A stretch of DNA of 64,000 bases, taken from Phosphoribacter sp037045055 (GTDB lineage Bacteria > Actinomycetota > Actinomycetes > Actinomycetales > Dermatophilaceae). Within the stretch, counting starts at the first letter, position 1; every line of letters starts with the position of its first letter. Under the pieces are notes generated by a model. It saw only the letters and a program-made list of their open reading frames with translations, did not search any database and was not told the DNA's origin. Positions 53,045 through 62,518 of the stretch are shown here, in pieces. The position numbers and the translations under genes were made by a program. The stretch lies in assembly GCA_037045055.1 (NCBI GenBank), contig JBAOHJ010000003.1, forward strand, positions 434,001 through 498,000. The letters are read 5' to 3'.

Positions 53045-53859
53045 GTCGGTGGCCGTCGGGCACGCCGGGCGATCCGTATGCCGGGCGCCGACGCCGTGGG
53101 CCGGCCGGACCCGCCTGCGCTGGCGCCGCTGGCGCCGCCCGCCGCGCCGCCTGCCGACTCGGGGTCCTCGCCCAGGGTCGCCGCGCCGTCGGGCGACTCG
53201 GGGTCCTCGCCCAGGGTGGCCTGGCCGTCGGCGTCCAGGGCCACCCCCCAGAACTGCGGCCGACGCTGGCGGCGGTGGTCGACCGCCGGCGCGGACACGC
53301 TGGACAGGTCGATCAGCGCGCCCTCCCGCACCGGCGGGCCGGCGGGGAAGTCCACGCCGATGTCCAGCGGGGCGTTGACGACGACGTCCAGGGAGGGCTT
53401 GAGCTCTCCACCGAGCGCCGACCACACGTCGGCGAAGGCCCGGTCCTCCGGCGGCGGCAGCCCGACCGTGAGGGGCACGACGAGGCCGGTCTGCGCGACC
53501 GGACCGCTGAGCAGGTCGCGGGGGATCGCGTCGTACTTGACGAAGCAGGCCAGCAGGGCGGACAGCAGCCGATGTTCGTCCTCGGGGCGTTGGGTCCAGG
53601 CCGTGACGAGGTAGGACATCTTGAAGAACCGGGGCGCGGGGCGCCGGCCGACGAGCACGCCCTTGTCGCGGATGTCCACCCACCCGCGCTCCCGGCGACG
53701 CAGGTCCTCGCGGATGTCGTACAGGTAGACGTCGACCGTGGGAGCGTTGCGCCGGGCCGCCCAGTCCTTCGTCGGCGCGTCGAGGACGACCTCGACGTCC
53801 GACCCGACCACCTCGGCCTTGATCAGCGAGCGCAGGGCCTCGTCGATGTCACCGATCAC
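53041..53859 (-). CDS. DUF4255 CIS protein (tail terminator/cap candidate)
   Basis: 272 residues from GTG 53859 (GGAGG 5 nt upstream). PTVDVYLYDIREDLRRRERG and RFFKMSYLVTAWTQRPEDEHRLLS are the DUF4255 core (1-190), equated with the cap/terminator at the distal end of CIS sheaths. The tail carries a duplicated TLGEDPES unit (39-bp repeat at 53156 and 53195) and Gly/Ala/Ser sequence. Confidence 0.9.
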   Translation of the reverse strand: MIGDIDEALRSLIKAEVVGSDVEVVLDAPTKDWAARRNAPTVDVYLYDIREDLRRRERGWVDIRDKGVLVGRRPAPRFFKMSYLVTAWTQRPEDEHRLLSALLACFVKYDAIPRDLLSGPVAQTGLVVPLTVGLPPPEDRAFADVWSALGGELKPSLDVVVNAPLDIGVDFPAGPPVREGALIDLSSVSAPAVDHRRQRRPQFWGVALDADGQATLGEDPESPDGAATLGEDPESAGGAAGGASGASAGGSGRPTASAPGIRIARRARRPPT

Positions 53860-53861
53860 GG

Positions 53862-56800
53862 TTACCTCCGCTCCACGAAGTCCGGGGGTTGCTGGGGCGG
53901 CGGCGCGACGAGCGCCGTCGCAGCCACGGGATCGACGCTGCCGGGCACCACCGCCGTGGCGACGAGACGGCGCTGCCCCAGCGGGTCGCGGCGGAACACG
54001 AAGACCTGGGTGGGCGCGATGGTGCCGTCGGGCTGGACGGTCACCGCCGGGAGGTTCTCGTTGAGCCCGGTGTCCCAGGCGAGGGTGAGCTGCACTCCGG
54101 CCGGGAATCCCGAGCCGGTGGCCAGCGTCACCTGGCCGGGGACGAGGACCTGCGGGTCGACCCGCAGGACGGGCTGCACGACCAGGACGGTGGCCGTCGC
54201 GGTGTTGTCGCCGGGGCGTGGGTCGGGGGTCGGCGAGTCGACGACCGCCGTGGCCGGGAACGTCCCCGGCGTCGGCGAGCGCAGCGAGATCCCTCGGGCG
54301 GCGTCGGTGCCCTTACCGAGCACGCCGAGGGCGCACTCCAGCACCGGGCCGGTGACCGAGCAGCCGCTGGGCGCGGGGCCCGGTGTCATGCCGGCGGGCA
54401 GCTCGACCCGCAGGCGCACCGCCGAGGCCCGGGCCGGGCCGGCGTTGGTGACCGTGGCCGTCAAGGTGGTCGCCGCCCCGGTGGCGACGGTCGACGGGGC
54501 GAACGCGATCGTGACGGCCACGTCGGCATACGGCTGCCAGGCCGGCTCGGTCTCGGGGTTGCCCCGGCGCTGCGCGACCACCCGCACCCCGGTGCCGTCG
54601 GCTCTGACCGCGTAGATCCCCCACAGATCGGGCTGACCGGCGGGTTGCCCGGCCACCGCGAGCTCGGCGCCGTCCGGCGACCAGGCCGGGTCGGTGGCGG
54701 CCGACAGGACCGACCGGCTCGGCGTCGGCGTCCCCGGCGCAGCGAAGCCCGTGACGGCCGCCGTGGCCGAGAAGCGTTCCGGGACATCGGGTATGCCGTT
54801 CGCGTCGGCGTCCAGCAGCAGGCCCAGCTGCACCTGGCCGCGCCGCTCGTAGGCGATCCGCAGGCCATCCGGCGACCAGGCGGGGGCTCGGCCGGGGACC
54901 GGCACCAGGGTCGGCGGGCAGACCAGTGTCGGGGGACACGGCGGGGCCGGAGTCTGGACGGCGGCCCCGTCCCCGGTCTCGACGTCCAGGACCCAGAGGG
55001 TGGCGGGGGCGTTCTGCGGGACCGGGATCGGCACCGGGCGCACGTTCGCCGGCGTGGACGCCGGGCTCGTCACGAGCGACGACCCGGAGACCGCACCCGC
55101 CGGCGCATCGGCGCGAAACGCCGGCGGCACCACCGCGGGGATGACGATGACCGGACTTATCGTCGATGCCGTCGCCGTGTTGTCGGACGTGGTGGTCTCC
55201 CCGACCACGGCGAGGGCGGTCGCCCGCAGGGTCATTCGACGCGTGGAGCTGTTGCCGGAGACGGGGATCTGCGACGTCGTCGAGGCGTTGGGGGCGGGCG
55301 CGGGCAGCGTGCACCTGATCCCGACCGTCACGTGCGTGTCGCCGAACGGCGGAGCCCCGACGATGACGTAGTCGTCGGTCACGGTGCACTGCGTCGGGAG
55401 GGCGGTGAAGGCGAGACCGTACTTCGCGAAGCTGCGCGGCAGGCTGGTGTCGAGCAGGTCCGCGACGAGGTCGACGACGACCGGCCCGGCGATGGCGGTG
55501 CCGGTGGTGCTAGTGAGGGTCAGGGTGGCCACGGGGAAGGTCGCCGGCGCGACGGCCGCGAGCGGATCGGGCATGCTCAAGCCCACCGCGATGTTCGGGG
55601 GCGGGTCGGCGACGTCGATCCGGGCCAGGCCGCGGTTGTTGGCTGCGGAGGTCTCCAACGGCACCGGCGGTACCTCGCCGACCAGGGTGTAGGCCCCGCC
55701 CGACGGCGGCGTCGCCCGGACGGCGACCGAGGTCTGCGCACCGGGGGCCATCGGCCCTAGGGTGCAGGCGAGCCCCGTGGTCTCGGTGACGCATCGAGGG
55801 TCGGGCGAGGACAGCCGCAAGGGCGACCCCTCGGCGAAGGTCGCGGGCCCTCTGATATGGACGACGACGATGTCGGTCCCCGTCGCACCGGGCCCGAGAT
55901 TGCGCACCAGGACCGCCCCGTCGACGGTCGTGCCGGTGAGCGTGCTGGCCGGGATCGTGGCGGTGACCGCGATGTCGGGCGGCAGCCGTTCGCTCCCGCG
56001 GGCGATGACCACCCGGGCGCCGTCCGGGGACCACGAGGGGTGCTCGTCCCAGTACCGGAATCCGGCCGGGGCCGGCAGCGACACCCGACGCGACGCGCCG
56101 GTGGCGACGGTCGCGACCCAGATCTGACCCGGCCCCCAGCTCTCCAGGTTGGCGACGAACGGGTACCTCACGAAGGCGATCCGGGTGCCGTCCGGGGACC
56201 AGGCCGGCTGGATGTCGATGTCCAGCGGGTTGCGCCCAGGCAGCAACGCCTGGACGCCGGATCCGTCGGCGGCCGCGGTGACGATCTCGCGGGCCGGGGC
56301 GTCCGCCGTGCTGCGGCTGTAGGCGATCCGCAGCCCGTCGGGCGCGTATGCCGCAGTGCCCTCGTCGCTGGCCGTGACCAGGTCGCCAGAAGCGACGGTG
56401 CCCGACGCGAGGACCCGCCGGCCCGACCCGTCAGCGCTCACCACGTCCGCGATGTCCGCGGCATGGGTGTGCCGGGTCCCGACGACGTAGAGCGATCCCG
56501 ACCACTGCAGGATGCCGGGGTGGCTCTCGGTGCGCCCCGGGTCGTCCAGCATCGCCCGGTCGGTGGCGGGCAGGACCGTCACGGTGCCCCAGCCGGCCTC
56601 GCTCTGGTCGACCCCCACGAGGCGGACGTCGCCGTAGGGGTCGGCCTCCGTGGTCGTGTACGCCAGGTAGGCGCTCGGCACGTCGCCGCCGCTGAGGACG
56701 TAGGCGCTGGCCTCGCTGGACTGCGGGGGCCCGGCGCCCCAGAGCGAGGTCACCGTCGCCGGCCGCGGGTCGGCGCCGAAGGGCATCCGCAACCAGGCCA

Positions 56801-57626
56801 GCGACCCGTCCGACCGGTACTGGGTGGTGGTGAAGACGACGGCGAGGAACGACCCGCCGCAGCAGCCGCTGTCGATGAGCGCCACCGTCGTGGGCTGCGT
56901 CTCGGCCGCCGGGCCTTCGGTGAGCCGCTCTGCCGCCGCGTCGCTGGGCGCGCTGGCGATGCCCGCGAACGGCATCCGGTAGATGTCGCCCAACGGGTCG
57001 GCCCGGGTGCTGCTGAAGACCAGCTCGTCGGTGCCGGCCCAGGCCGGCCAGAGGTTCTCGCCCGCGGAGCGGGTCAGCTGCAGCCGGGGCAGCGTGGTGC
57101 AGTCCCCGACCCCGCCGTCGAGCTGGGCGACCCAGATCTGGAACGACCCGGTCTCGTCGGAGGCGTAGGCGACGAACCGGCCGTCCGGGGAGAGCACCGG
57201 GTGGGTCTGGATCGCGCCGTCGCAGGTCACCCGCAGCTCGCTGCCCCCGTCGACGACGGGTCGGACGTAGACCTCCCCCCGATCCTGGTCCTTAGTGCTG
57301 GCATACGCCATCTGGTCGGCGTTGCCGACGCTGGCCTCGCTGCCCAGCGGCACGCTCAGCGGCAACTGCGCAGCCTCCACGTTCGTCGATCGGGCGGCCA
57401 GCTGCAGGGTGTCCTCGGTGTAGGCCAGACGCGGCGCCACGACGTCCGGGGCGATGGCTGCGGGCAGCCGCGGCACCGTCCCCGGGGCGGCATACCGCGC
57501 CGACGCCGGTATGCCGCCCAGGCCCGCGCCGCTCGCGTCGGGGGACGGCGCCAGCGTGACGGAGGCCGTCAGGAACGCGACGACGACGACCGCGAGCACC
57601 CGGCACACCGGCCCGCTGCAGCGCAT
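53862..57626 (-). CDS. Secreted PD40 beta-propeller protein with DUF11-like domains
   Basis: 1254 residues from ATG 57626 (GAAGGAGGA just upstream). A signal peptide is clear (MRCSGPVCRVLAVVVVAFL...). Repeated blades of the WSPDGTRIAFVR / LSPDGRFVAYASD type place a TolB-like propeller in the first half and again near 930-1050; DUF11/CARDB-like beta-sandwich domains lie at about 590-880 and near the C-terminus (TVATGAATTLTATVTNAGPA). It is exported, unlike the particle proteins, so it may bind a cell-surface or target ligand. Two bp separate it from DUF4255, suggesting co-transcription. Confidence 0.83.
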   Translation of the reverse strand: MRCSGPVCRVLAVVVVAFLTASVTLAPSPDASGAGLGGIPASARYAAPGTVPRLPAAIAPDVVAPRLAYTEDTLQLAARSTNVEAAQLPLSVPLGSEASVGNADQMAYASTKDQDRGEVYVRPVVDGGSELRVTCDGAIQTHPVLSPDGRFVAYASDETGSFQIWVAQLDGGVGDCTTLPRLQLTRSAGENLWPAWAGTDELVFSSTRADPLGDIYRMPFAGIASAPSDAAAERLTEGPAAETQPTTVALIDSGCCGGSFLAVVFTTTQYRSDGSLAWLRMPFGADPRPATVTSLWGAGPPQSSEASAYVLSGGDVPSAYLAYTTTEADPYGDVRLVGVDQSEAGWGTVTVLPATDRAMLDDPGRTESHPGILQWSGSLYVVGTRHTHAADIADVVSADGSGRRVLASGTVASGDLVTASDEGTAAYAPDGLRIAYSRSTADAPAREIVTAAADGSGVQALLPGRNPLDIDIQPAWSPDGTRIAFVRYPFVANLESWGPGQIWVATVATGASRRVSLPAPAGFRYWDEHPSWSPDGARVVIARGSERLPPDIAVTATIPASTLTGTTVDGAVLVRNLGPGATGTDIVVVHIRGPATFAEGSPLRLSSPDPRCVTETTGLACTLGPMAPGAQTSVAVRATPPSGGAYTLVGEVPPVPLETSAANNRGLARIDVADPPPNIAVGLSMPDPLAAVAPATFPVATLTLTSTTGTAIAGPVVVDLVADLLDTSLPRSFAKYGLAFTALPTQCTVTDDYVIVGAPPFGDTHVTVGIRCTLPAPAPNASTTSQIPVSGNSSTRRMTLRATALAVVGETTTSDNTATASTISPVIVIPAVVPPAFRADAPAGAVSGSSLVTSPASTPANVRPVPIPVPQNAPATLWVLDVETGDGAAVQTPAPPCPPTLVCPPTLVPVPGRAPAWSPDGLRIAYERRGQVQLGLLLDADANGIPDVPERFSATAAVTGFAAPGTPTPSRSVLSAATDPAWSPDGAELAVAGQPAGQPDLWGIYAVRADGTGVRVVAQRRGNPETEPAWQPYADVAVTIAFAPSTVATGAATTLTATVTNAGPARASAVRLRVELPAGMTPGPAPSGCSVTGPVLECALGVLGKGTDAARGISLRSPTPGTFPATAVVDSPTPDPRPGDNTATATVLVVQPVLRVDPQVLVPGQVTLATGSGFPAGVQLTLAWDTGLNENLPAVTVQPDGTIAPTQVFVFRRDPLGQRRLVATAVVPGSVDPVAATALVAPPPQQPPDFVERR

Positions 57627-57737
57627 GGCTCCTCCTTCGCCGACGGCGCTACCCCTCACGCTGCAGCCTTCGCCGGTCCGGTGACTCGGGCCGGCGGTCA
57701 GCCTTTGAGGCAGTGGCCGCGGTGCGATCGGGCAGGC

Positions 57738-58361
57738 TCAGATCAGACCCTGACGTAGGGCGTAGGCCACCGCGTGCGAGCGGTTACGCAGCTGCAGTCG
57801 CGTGGTGATGTCGTGCAGGACGTTCTTCACGGTCCGCTCCGAGTAGGACAGCTCCACCGCGATCTCCCCCGTGCTCATCCCGTCGGCGACCAGACGCAGC
57901 ACCTGCACCTCACGCGTGGCCAGCCCGGTGAAGGTCAGCCCGCGCGGCGTCAGCACCTGCCGCTGCAGCTTGCCCACCTGGTCCAACAGGCGCCCGAGCA
58001 GGTCGGGGGGCACGCTGCCCTCGCCGGAGGCGGCCCGGGTGATGACGTCGACGAGCCGCTCGGGGGTGGCCTCGGCGCGGCGGACCAGCCCCACCACGCC
58101 GACCTCGACGGCGGAGACCAGGTCGCCGTCCTCGAGGGCGCTGGCCACGAGCACCGTGCGGCACTGCCCACGCCGCTGCACCGAGCGCAACAACGCCACG
58201 GCGTCCTCGTCCATGGCGTCGACGACGATGATCGCCACCCGCGCCATGTCCAGGTCCGGTGGCCGCAGGACCTGGACCTCGGGTCGATGGCGCAACTGGC
58301 TGGCCACCCCGGCCGCCGAGATCGGGTCACGCGCGTGCACCGCGACCGCTACGCACTCCAT
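57738..58361 (-). CDS. LuxR-type response regulator
   Basis: 207 residues from ATG 58361 (GGAGA 4 nt upstream). Degenerate receiver domain (about 1-120): the phospho-acceptor region reads IIVVDAMDED. C-terminal LuxR helix-turn-helix: FTGLATREVQVLRLVADGMS and YSERTVKNVLHDITTRL. No histidine kinase gene is adjacent. It is the first gene of the leftward CIS block and divergent from the membrane protein, so it is a candidate for binding the TGCCC/GGGCA sites. Confidence 0.88.
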   Translation of the reverse strand: MECVAVAVHARDPISAAGVASQLRHRPEVQVLRPPDLDMARVAIIVVDAMDEDAVALLRSVQRRGQCRTVLVASALEDGDLVSAVEVGVVGLVRRAEATPERLVDVITRAASGEGSVPPDLLGRLLDQVGKLQRQVLTPRGLTFTGLATREVQVLRLVADGMSTGEIAVELSYSERTVKNVLHDITTRLQLRNRSHAVAYALRQGLI

Positions 58362-58544
58362 GGTGTCTCCTCACCGTCCCTCCGGGGGGACCTGCCCCAC
58401 CGGACTGCCGACTCCCGCACCGAGGGCAGCATGACCGGGCATCCTCCTCGTGCACTCAACAAGGACTCAACGGGCAGGTCCGTTGCCCTGTCGTCGGCTC
58501 CTCCGTCCTTCGTGGCCGAGGCGACGGCATGGGACACCTGTGGG
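58362..58544. promoter_or_regulatory. Divergent intergenic region with five TGCCC/GGGCA half-sites
   Basis: 183 bp between the LuxR-type gene and the CisA-like gene. It contains TGCCC or GGGCA five times, including GGGCA-N7-TGCCC at 58472-58488 with CGTTGCCC (58481-58488) reading toward the membrane-protein gene, 57 nt before its GTG. Roughly one such half-site is expected. Confidence 0.5.
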
Positions 58545-59826
58545 GTGAGCACCGTTGCGCAGTTGGACATCGAGTCGGCCCGGGTCGCCGCAGGCGAGCG
58601 CGTCACCCTGCCGCTGAGCGTCAAGAACACCGGTGAGGTGGTCGAGGACTACCGCGTCGAGATCGTCGGCACCCCCGCGGGGTGGACGACCGTCGACCCG
58701 CCGACGTTCACGCTCTACCCCGGCACCGCCCAGGTCGCCTCCCTCGACGTGCACCCCCCGCGCACCCCCGACGTGCCGGCCGGCGAGGTACGCCTCGGGG
58801 TCCACGTCGTGCCCACCGAGCACCCCGACGAGGCCGTGGTGCCCGAGGCGGTGATCGAGGTGCTGCCGTTCCTCGAGACGGTGGCCGAGCTGGTCCCGCA
58901 CACCTCGCACGGACGCTCCGCGGGCAGCCACCAGGTCGCGATCGACAACGGCGGCAACGTCGCGGTGACCGTGCACCTGCGCCCGCTGGAGAGCAACGAC
59001 GCGATCGGGGTCACCCTCGACCCGCAGACCCTCGTCGTGGACCCCGGCCACGCCGCGTTCTCCACGGTGCGGGTCAAGCCGGTGCGGCGACTGTGGCGCG
59101 GGGTGCCGGTCACCTACCCCTTCACCGTGAGCGTCGTGCCCGAAGGCAGCCCCGAGGTGCCCCTGGTCGGGGCACACGTGCAGGACCCCGTGTTCCCCCC
59201 GTGGATCCTCAAAGCGCTGTTGGCCCTGCTGGCCCTGCTCGTGGCCCTGGTGCTGCTGTGGTTCCTGTTGCTCAAGCCCACCATCGAGGCGGCGGCGAAG
59301 GAGGCAGTCGCGGACCCGGTGAAGTCGGCGCAGGCCCAGGCCGCGGCGGCCCAGCAGGCCGCCGGGCAGGCCCAGGCCGGCGGAGCGCAGGCCGCGGACG
59401 CCGCGACCACCGCGCAGGCGGCGGCCAGCGCCGCCGCCGGGCCGCCGCCACCGAAGCTGGTGACCCTGCCCTTCTCCCAACGCCTCGAGGTCGCCGCCAA
59501 CCCCGGCGGCGCGACCCAGACGGCGACCTTCGCCGTCCCCGCCGGTCAGTCCCTGGCGCTCACCGATTTCGTCATCGAGAACACCCACGGCGACAGCGGG
59601 CTGCTCACCGTGAAGCTGGGCGACCAGGTGGTCTTCACCCAGGCGTTGGAGAGCTTCCGCACCACGGACTACCACTTCGTGACGCCGTTCGTCGCCGGCG
59701 AAGGGGTCGAGCTCAAGCTCCAGGTCAAGTGCACCAGGGTGGGCACGCCACCGGATTCTGTCGCCCGCCCCGACCCAGTGCAACAACGCCCTCACCATGG
59801 GCGGCCCGCTGACCCGCCCGGCCTGA
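58545..59826 (+). CDS. Single-span membrane protein, possible CisA-like attachment factor (C-terminal frameshift)
   Basis: Starts at GTG 58545 (alternative ATG 58431). No signal peptide; N-terminal beta-sandwich (about 1-215, LPLSVKNTGEVVEDYRVEIVG), one transmembrane helix (about 219-243, ALLALLALLVALVLLWFLL), Ala/Gln-rich linker, C-terminal beta domain (FAVPAGQSLALTDFVIEN). The layout recalls CisA, the membrane protein that docks Streptomyces CIS; sequence homology is not shown. The open frame runs on to 60056, opposite trmB. A one-base change in the C run 59768-59771 would give the ending QCNNALTMGGPLTRPA with a stop at 59824-59826, which fits better. Confidence 0.7.
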
Positions 59827-59893
59827 CCCGCCCGAGCGCCCGGCCGACCCGCTCGGGCGCCCGGCCTACCGCCGGCCCACCAGGGGCACCAGC

Positions 59894-60547
59894 TCAGCCG
59901 CAGGACACCCGGTCCAGTCGCAGGTCGGTCACTGCGCGCCCCGCGGCCAAGGCCGCCGCCTCGAACCCGGCCACGGGTCGCCACGGTGGTCTGGCGACCT
60001 CGTGCACGCGGAATCCGCCGTGCGCGTGGACCTGCGCGCGGACGTGGTCGGCGTAGTCGAGCCGGTCGGTCGCGAGCAGGACGTGCCCCTGCGGTCGCAG
60101 CGCCCGGTGCAGCAGCCGCAGGGTGCCCTCCGAGACGAACCGCCGCTTGCGGTGGCGGGCCTTGGGCCATGGGTCCGGGAAGAACAGGTGCACCGCGCTC
60201 ACTCGGCCCGGCGCTACCTCGCCCAGCAGCGTCACGGCGTCGCCGCGATGGACATAGACATTGGTCAGCCCCGCCGACTCGACCGCGGCGAGCAGCCGGG
60301 CGATCCCGAGCGGGTACACGTCGACGCCCACGACGCGCCGATGCGGGTATGCCGCGGCGAAGGCGAGCGTGGCCGCCCCGTGCCCGCACCCGACGTCAAG
60401 GACCACGCCATGCCCGTCGTCGACCGGGCCGGCGAGCAGCCCCGGCGGCACGGCATACCGGGCCTGCAGGTCCTGCAGTCGCGAGCGGGTGAGCGCCGAC
60501 AGCCGGCCGGCCCGGGCGTGGAACGTCCGCACCGGCGCCTGCTGCAT
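59894..60547 (-). CDS. trmB: tRNA (guanine-N7-)-methyltransferase
   Basis: Methylates G46 of tRNA using SAM. 217 residues; SAM loop VVLDVGCGHGAATLAFA and the family signature FFPDPWPKARHRKRRFV. Marks the return to core genes to the right of the CIS locus. Confidence 0.96.
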   Translation of the reverse strand: MQQAPVRTFHARAGRLSALTRSRLQDLQARYAVPPGLLAGPVDDGHGVVLDVGCGHGAATLAFAAAYPHRRVVGVDVYPLGIARLLAAVESAGLTNVYVHRGDAVTLLGEVAPGRVSAVHLFFPDPWPKARHRKRRFVSEGTLRLLHRALRPQGHVLLATDRLDYADHVRAQVHAHGGFRVHEVARPPWRPVAGFEAAALAAGRAVTDLRLDRVSCG

Positions 60548-60651
60548 GACACGAGCCTACGCAGCGGCGACCGGTCCGACGGTCTGCACCGGGACGTAGA
60601 GTGACCGGCAGGGCCGCGGTGCGCGGTCCGGTCCGACGAAGGGACAGCGCC

Positions 60652-60843
60652 ATGGGCATGTTCGACGAGATCAAGGACAAGGCCGGCGAGCTGGTCGAGG
60701 GCAACCAGGACAAAGTCGACCAGGCCATCGATACGGTCGGCGACCTGGTCGACGACAAGACCGGCGGGCAGCACGCCGACAAGGTCGACATGGCCCAGCA
60801 GAAGGCCAAGGACGCCGCGCGCGGCTTGGGCGGGCAAGGCTAA
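60652..60843 (+). CDS. MT0933-like small antitoxin-family protein
   Basis: 63 residues from ATG 60652 (GGGACA upstream; ATG 60658 also possible). MFDEIKDKAGELVEGNQDKV and the helical, charged rest match the MT0933 antitoxin/CsbD-like family. No toxin gene is next to it, so antitoxin activity is doubtful; it may be a stress protein. Confidence 0.82.
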   Translation: MGMFDEIKDKAGELVEGNQDKVDQAIDTVGDLVDDKTGGQHADKVDMAQQKAKDAARGLGGQG

Positions 60844-60894
60844 GGCCGGCAGGCCGGGCCTGCCCGCCGAGCGGGGCCGTGGGTCCAGGCCCGG

Positions 60895-62022
60895 TCAGTC
60901 CCGCCAGATCATCACGACGGCCCGGTCGTCGGTCTCGCCCGCCTTCGCCGCGGCGCACAGGCGGCGGGCCCCCCCGTGCAGCCCCCGCTGGACCATCGCC
61001 TCGGCGGCCCCGACCATGCGGTCGACCCCGAGTGCCAGGTCGTGCCCGGGGGACTCGATGACCCCGTCGGTGTAGAGCACGAGGGCGTCGCCGCGGGCCA
61101 GCACCGCCGCCTCGCGCGGGTACGCCGCCTCCTCGATGACCCCTAGGGCGGGCCCGCCGGTGGGGTCGATCGCCCGCCATTGGCCCGAGCCGGCCACGAA
61201 GTGCACCGGGCCCGGGTGGCCCGCGGTGCCCACGGTGAACCGCCCGGAGGGCAGGTGCAGGGACATGTGCACGGCCGTGGCGAAGCCCTCGGACCAGCCC
61301 TGTCGCAACAGGTAGGAGTTGGCCGCCGGCAGCAGCCGCTGCGGATCCACCTGGCCGAGCAGCCCACCGAAGGCTCCGGAGAACAGCAACGCGATGGTGC
61401 CGACGCCGGCGCCCTTGCCGGCGAGGTCGACCAGGACGATCTCGAGCGACTCCCCGTCCGGCGACATCGAGCTCACCGCGAAGTCGCCGGAGAACTTGTC
61501 GCCGTAGGCGGACTGGATCCAGTGTTCGACGTGCCAGCCGGTCGGCAGCGTCTCGACGTCGGCCAGCGAGGTCAGCTGGTCGCGCAGGTTGACCAGCATG
61601 TCGTCGCCGTCGCTGCCCTGCACGCCCAGGCGCTCGCGGCTGCGGGTCCGGGCGTACATCAGCACCATGGTCAACCCCACCGCGCCCAGGGTGACCACCT
61701 GGACGGTGGACCACCCACGGACCATGAACCCGGTGAGCAGCAGGCACAGGGAGTACACCGCGCACACGATCAGGAACGGGCGCGGCGATAGGAACATCCC
61801 GGCGAGCACGACGAGGGGGCAGTACAACCCCCACGAGACGTCGTTGGGTCGCCAGATCGTCAGGGCCACGAGAAGCAGGCCGATGACGATGAGCCCGCTC
61901 ATCCGCACGGCGAGCACGGTGCGCGAGACCAGCCCGGCCCGGCGCAGATGGCGCATCAGCCGAGTGGTCGAGCGCCGACCCACGGCTCGGGGGCTCGCCC
62001 CGGGTCGAACCAGGGCGGTCAC
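60895..62022 (-). CDS. SpoIIE-type PP2C serine phosphatase, membrane-anchored
   Basis: 375 residues from GTG 62022. Three to four hydrophobic segments (about 38-125) precede a PP2C/SpoIIE domain: SAYGDKFSGDFAV, VLVDLAGKGAGVGTIALLFS, FTVGTAGHPGPVHF, ALVLYTDGVIES, ETDDRAVVMIW. Typically dephosphorylates anti-anti-sigma factors. No such partner is adjacent. Eight bp from rpiB. Confidence 0.9.
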   Translation of the reverse strand: MTALVRPGASPRAVGRRSTTRLMRHLRRAGLVSRTVLAVRMSGLIVIGLLLVALTIWRPNDVSWGLYCPLVVLAGMFLSPRPFLIVCAVYSLCLLLTGFMVRGWSTVQVVTLGAVGLTMVLMYARTRSRERLGVQGSDGDDMLVNLRDQLTSLADVETLPTGWHVEHWIQSAYGDKFSGDFAVSSMSPDGESLEIVLVDLAGKGAGVGTIALLFSGAFGGLLGQVDPQRLLPAANSYLLRQGWSEGFATAVHMSLHLPSGRFTVGTAGHPGPVHFVAGSGQWRAIDPTGGPALGVIEEAAYPREAAVLARGDALVLYTDGVIESPGHDLALGVDRMVGAAEAMVQRGLHGGARRLCAAAKAGETDDRAVVMIWRD

Positions 62023-62029
62023 AGGGGTC

Positions 62030-62494
62030 TCATCCTGCCGGCAGCGTCCCGTCGCCCTCGTACCGGGCGATCATCGCGAGCCGGCGGGCGTGCCGCGCAT
62101 CCCCGGAGAAGGGAGTGGCCAGGAAGGCGTCGACCACGGCGATGCCCTGCGCCACCGTGGTGAACCGGCCACCGAGCGAGACGACCTGGGCGTCGTTGTG
62201 CTCGCGGGCCAGCCGGGCCAGCTCGACGGAGCCGCCGAACGCCGCGCGCACCCCGGCCACCTTGTTCGCCGCGATGAGCTCGCCGTTGCCCGAGCCGCCC
62301 AGGACCACGCCCAGCGAGCCCGGGTCGGCGGCGACCGCGACGGCCGCCCGCAGCACGGCCACCGGGTAGTCGTCCTGCGCGTCGTAGGTGTGCGGGCCGT
62401 GGTCCACGACCTCGTGACCGCCCCGGGTCAGGTGGGCCACGAGCGCCTCGTGCAGCTCGTATGCCGCGTGGTCACCTCCCACGTGCACGCGCAT
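62030..62494 (-). CDS. rpiB: Ribose-5-phosphate isomerase B
   Basis: 154 residues, VHVGGDHAAYELHEAL, GGSGNGE (the active-site loop with Glu, as in the mycobacterial enzyme) and REHNDAQVVSLGGRF. Interconverts ribose and ribulose 5-phosphate. Confidence 0.95.
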   Translation of the reverse strand: MRVHVGGDHAAYELHEALVAHLTRGGHEVVDHGPHTYDAQDDYPVAVLRAAVAVAADPGSLGVVLGGSGNGELIAANKVAGVRAAFGGSVELARLAREHNDAQVVSLGGRFTTVAQGIAVVDAFLATPFSGDARHARRLAMIARYEGDGTLPAG

Positions 62495-62518
62495 GTCTCT
62501 CCCTCCGGGTGGGCCGGG

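Noticed and set aside
33488..58361. Prophage or type VI secretion system
   Set aside because: No capsid, portal, terminase, integrase or lysis genes, and no TssJ/L/M membrane complex or ClpV. DUF4157, DUF4255 and the AAA+ ATPase indicate an eCIS-type locus.
58431..58544. ATG 58431 as the start of the CisA-like gene
   Set aside because: It would place the CGTTGCCC box and unconserved, low-complexity residues in the coding region; GTG 58545 begins at the beta domain. Kept only as an alternative.
30352..59893. Attachment-site duplication of the tRNA-Gly 3' end at the right border
   Set aside because: I looked near 59.8-61 kb and saw no copy of the T-arm/acceptor segment.
60652..60843. A toxin-antitoxin pair at the MT0933-like gene
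   Set aside because: Neighbours are trmB and a phosphatase; no toxin-sized partner frame has a ribosome-binding site nearby.
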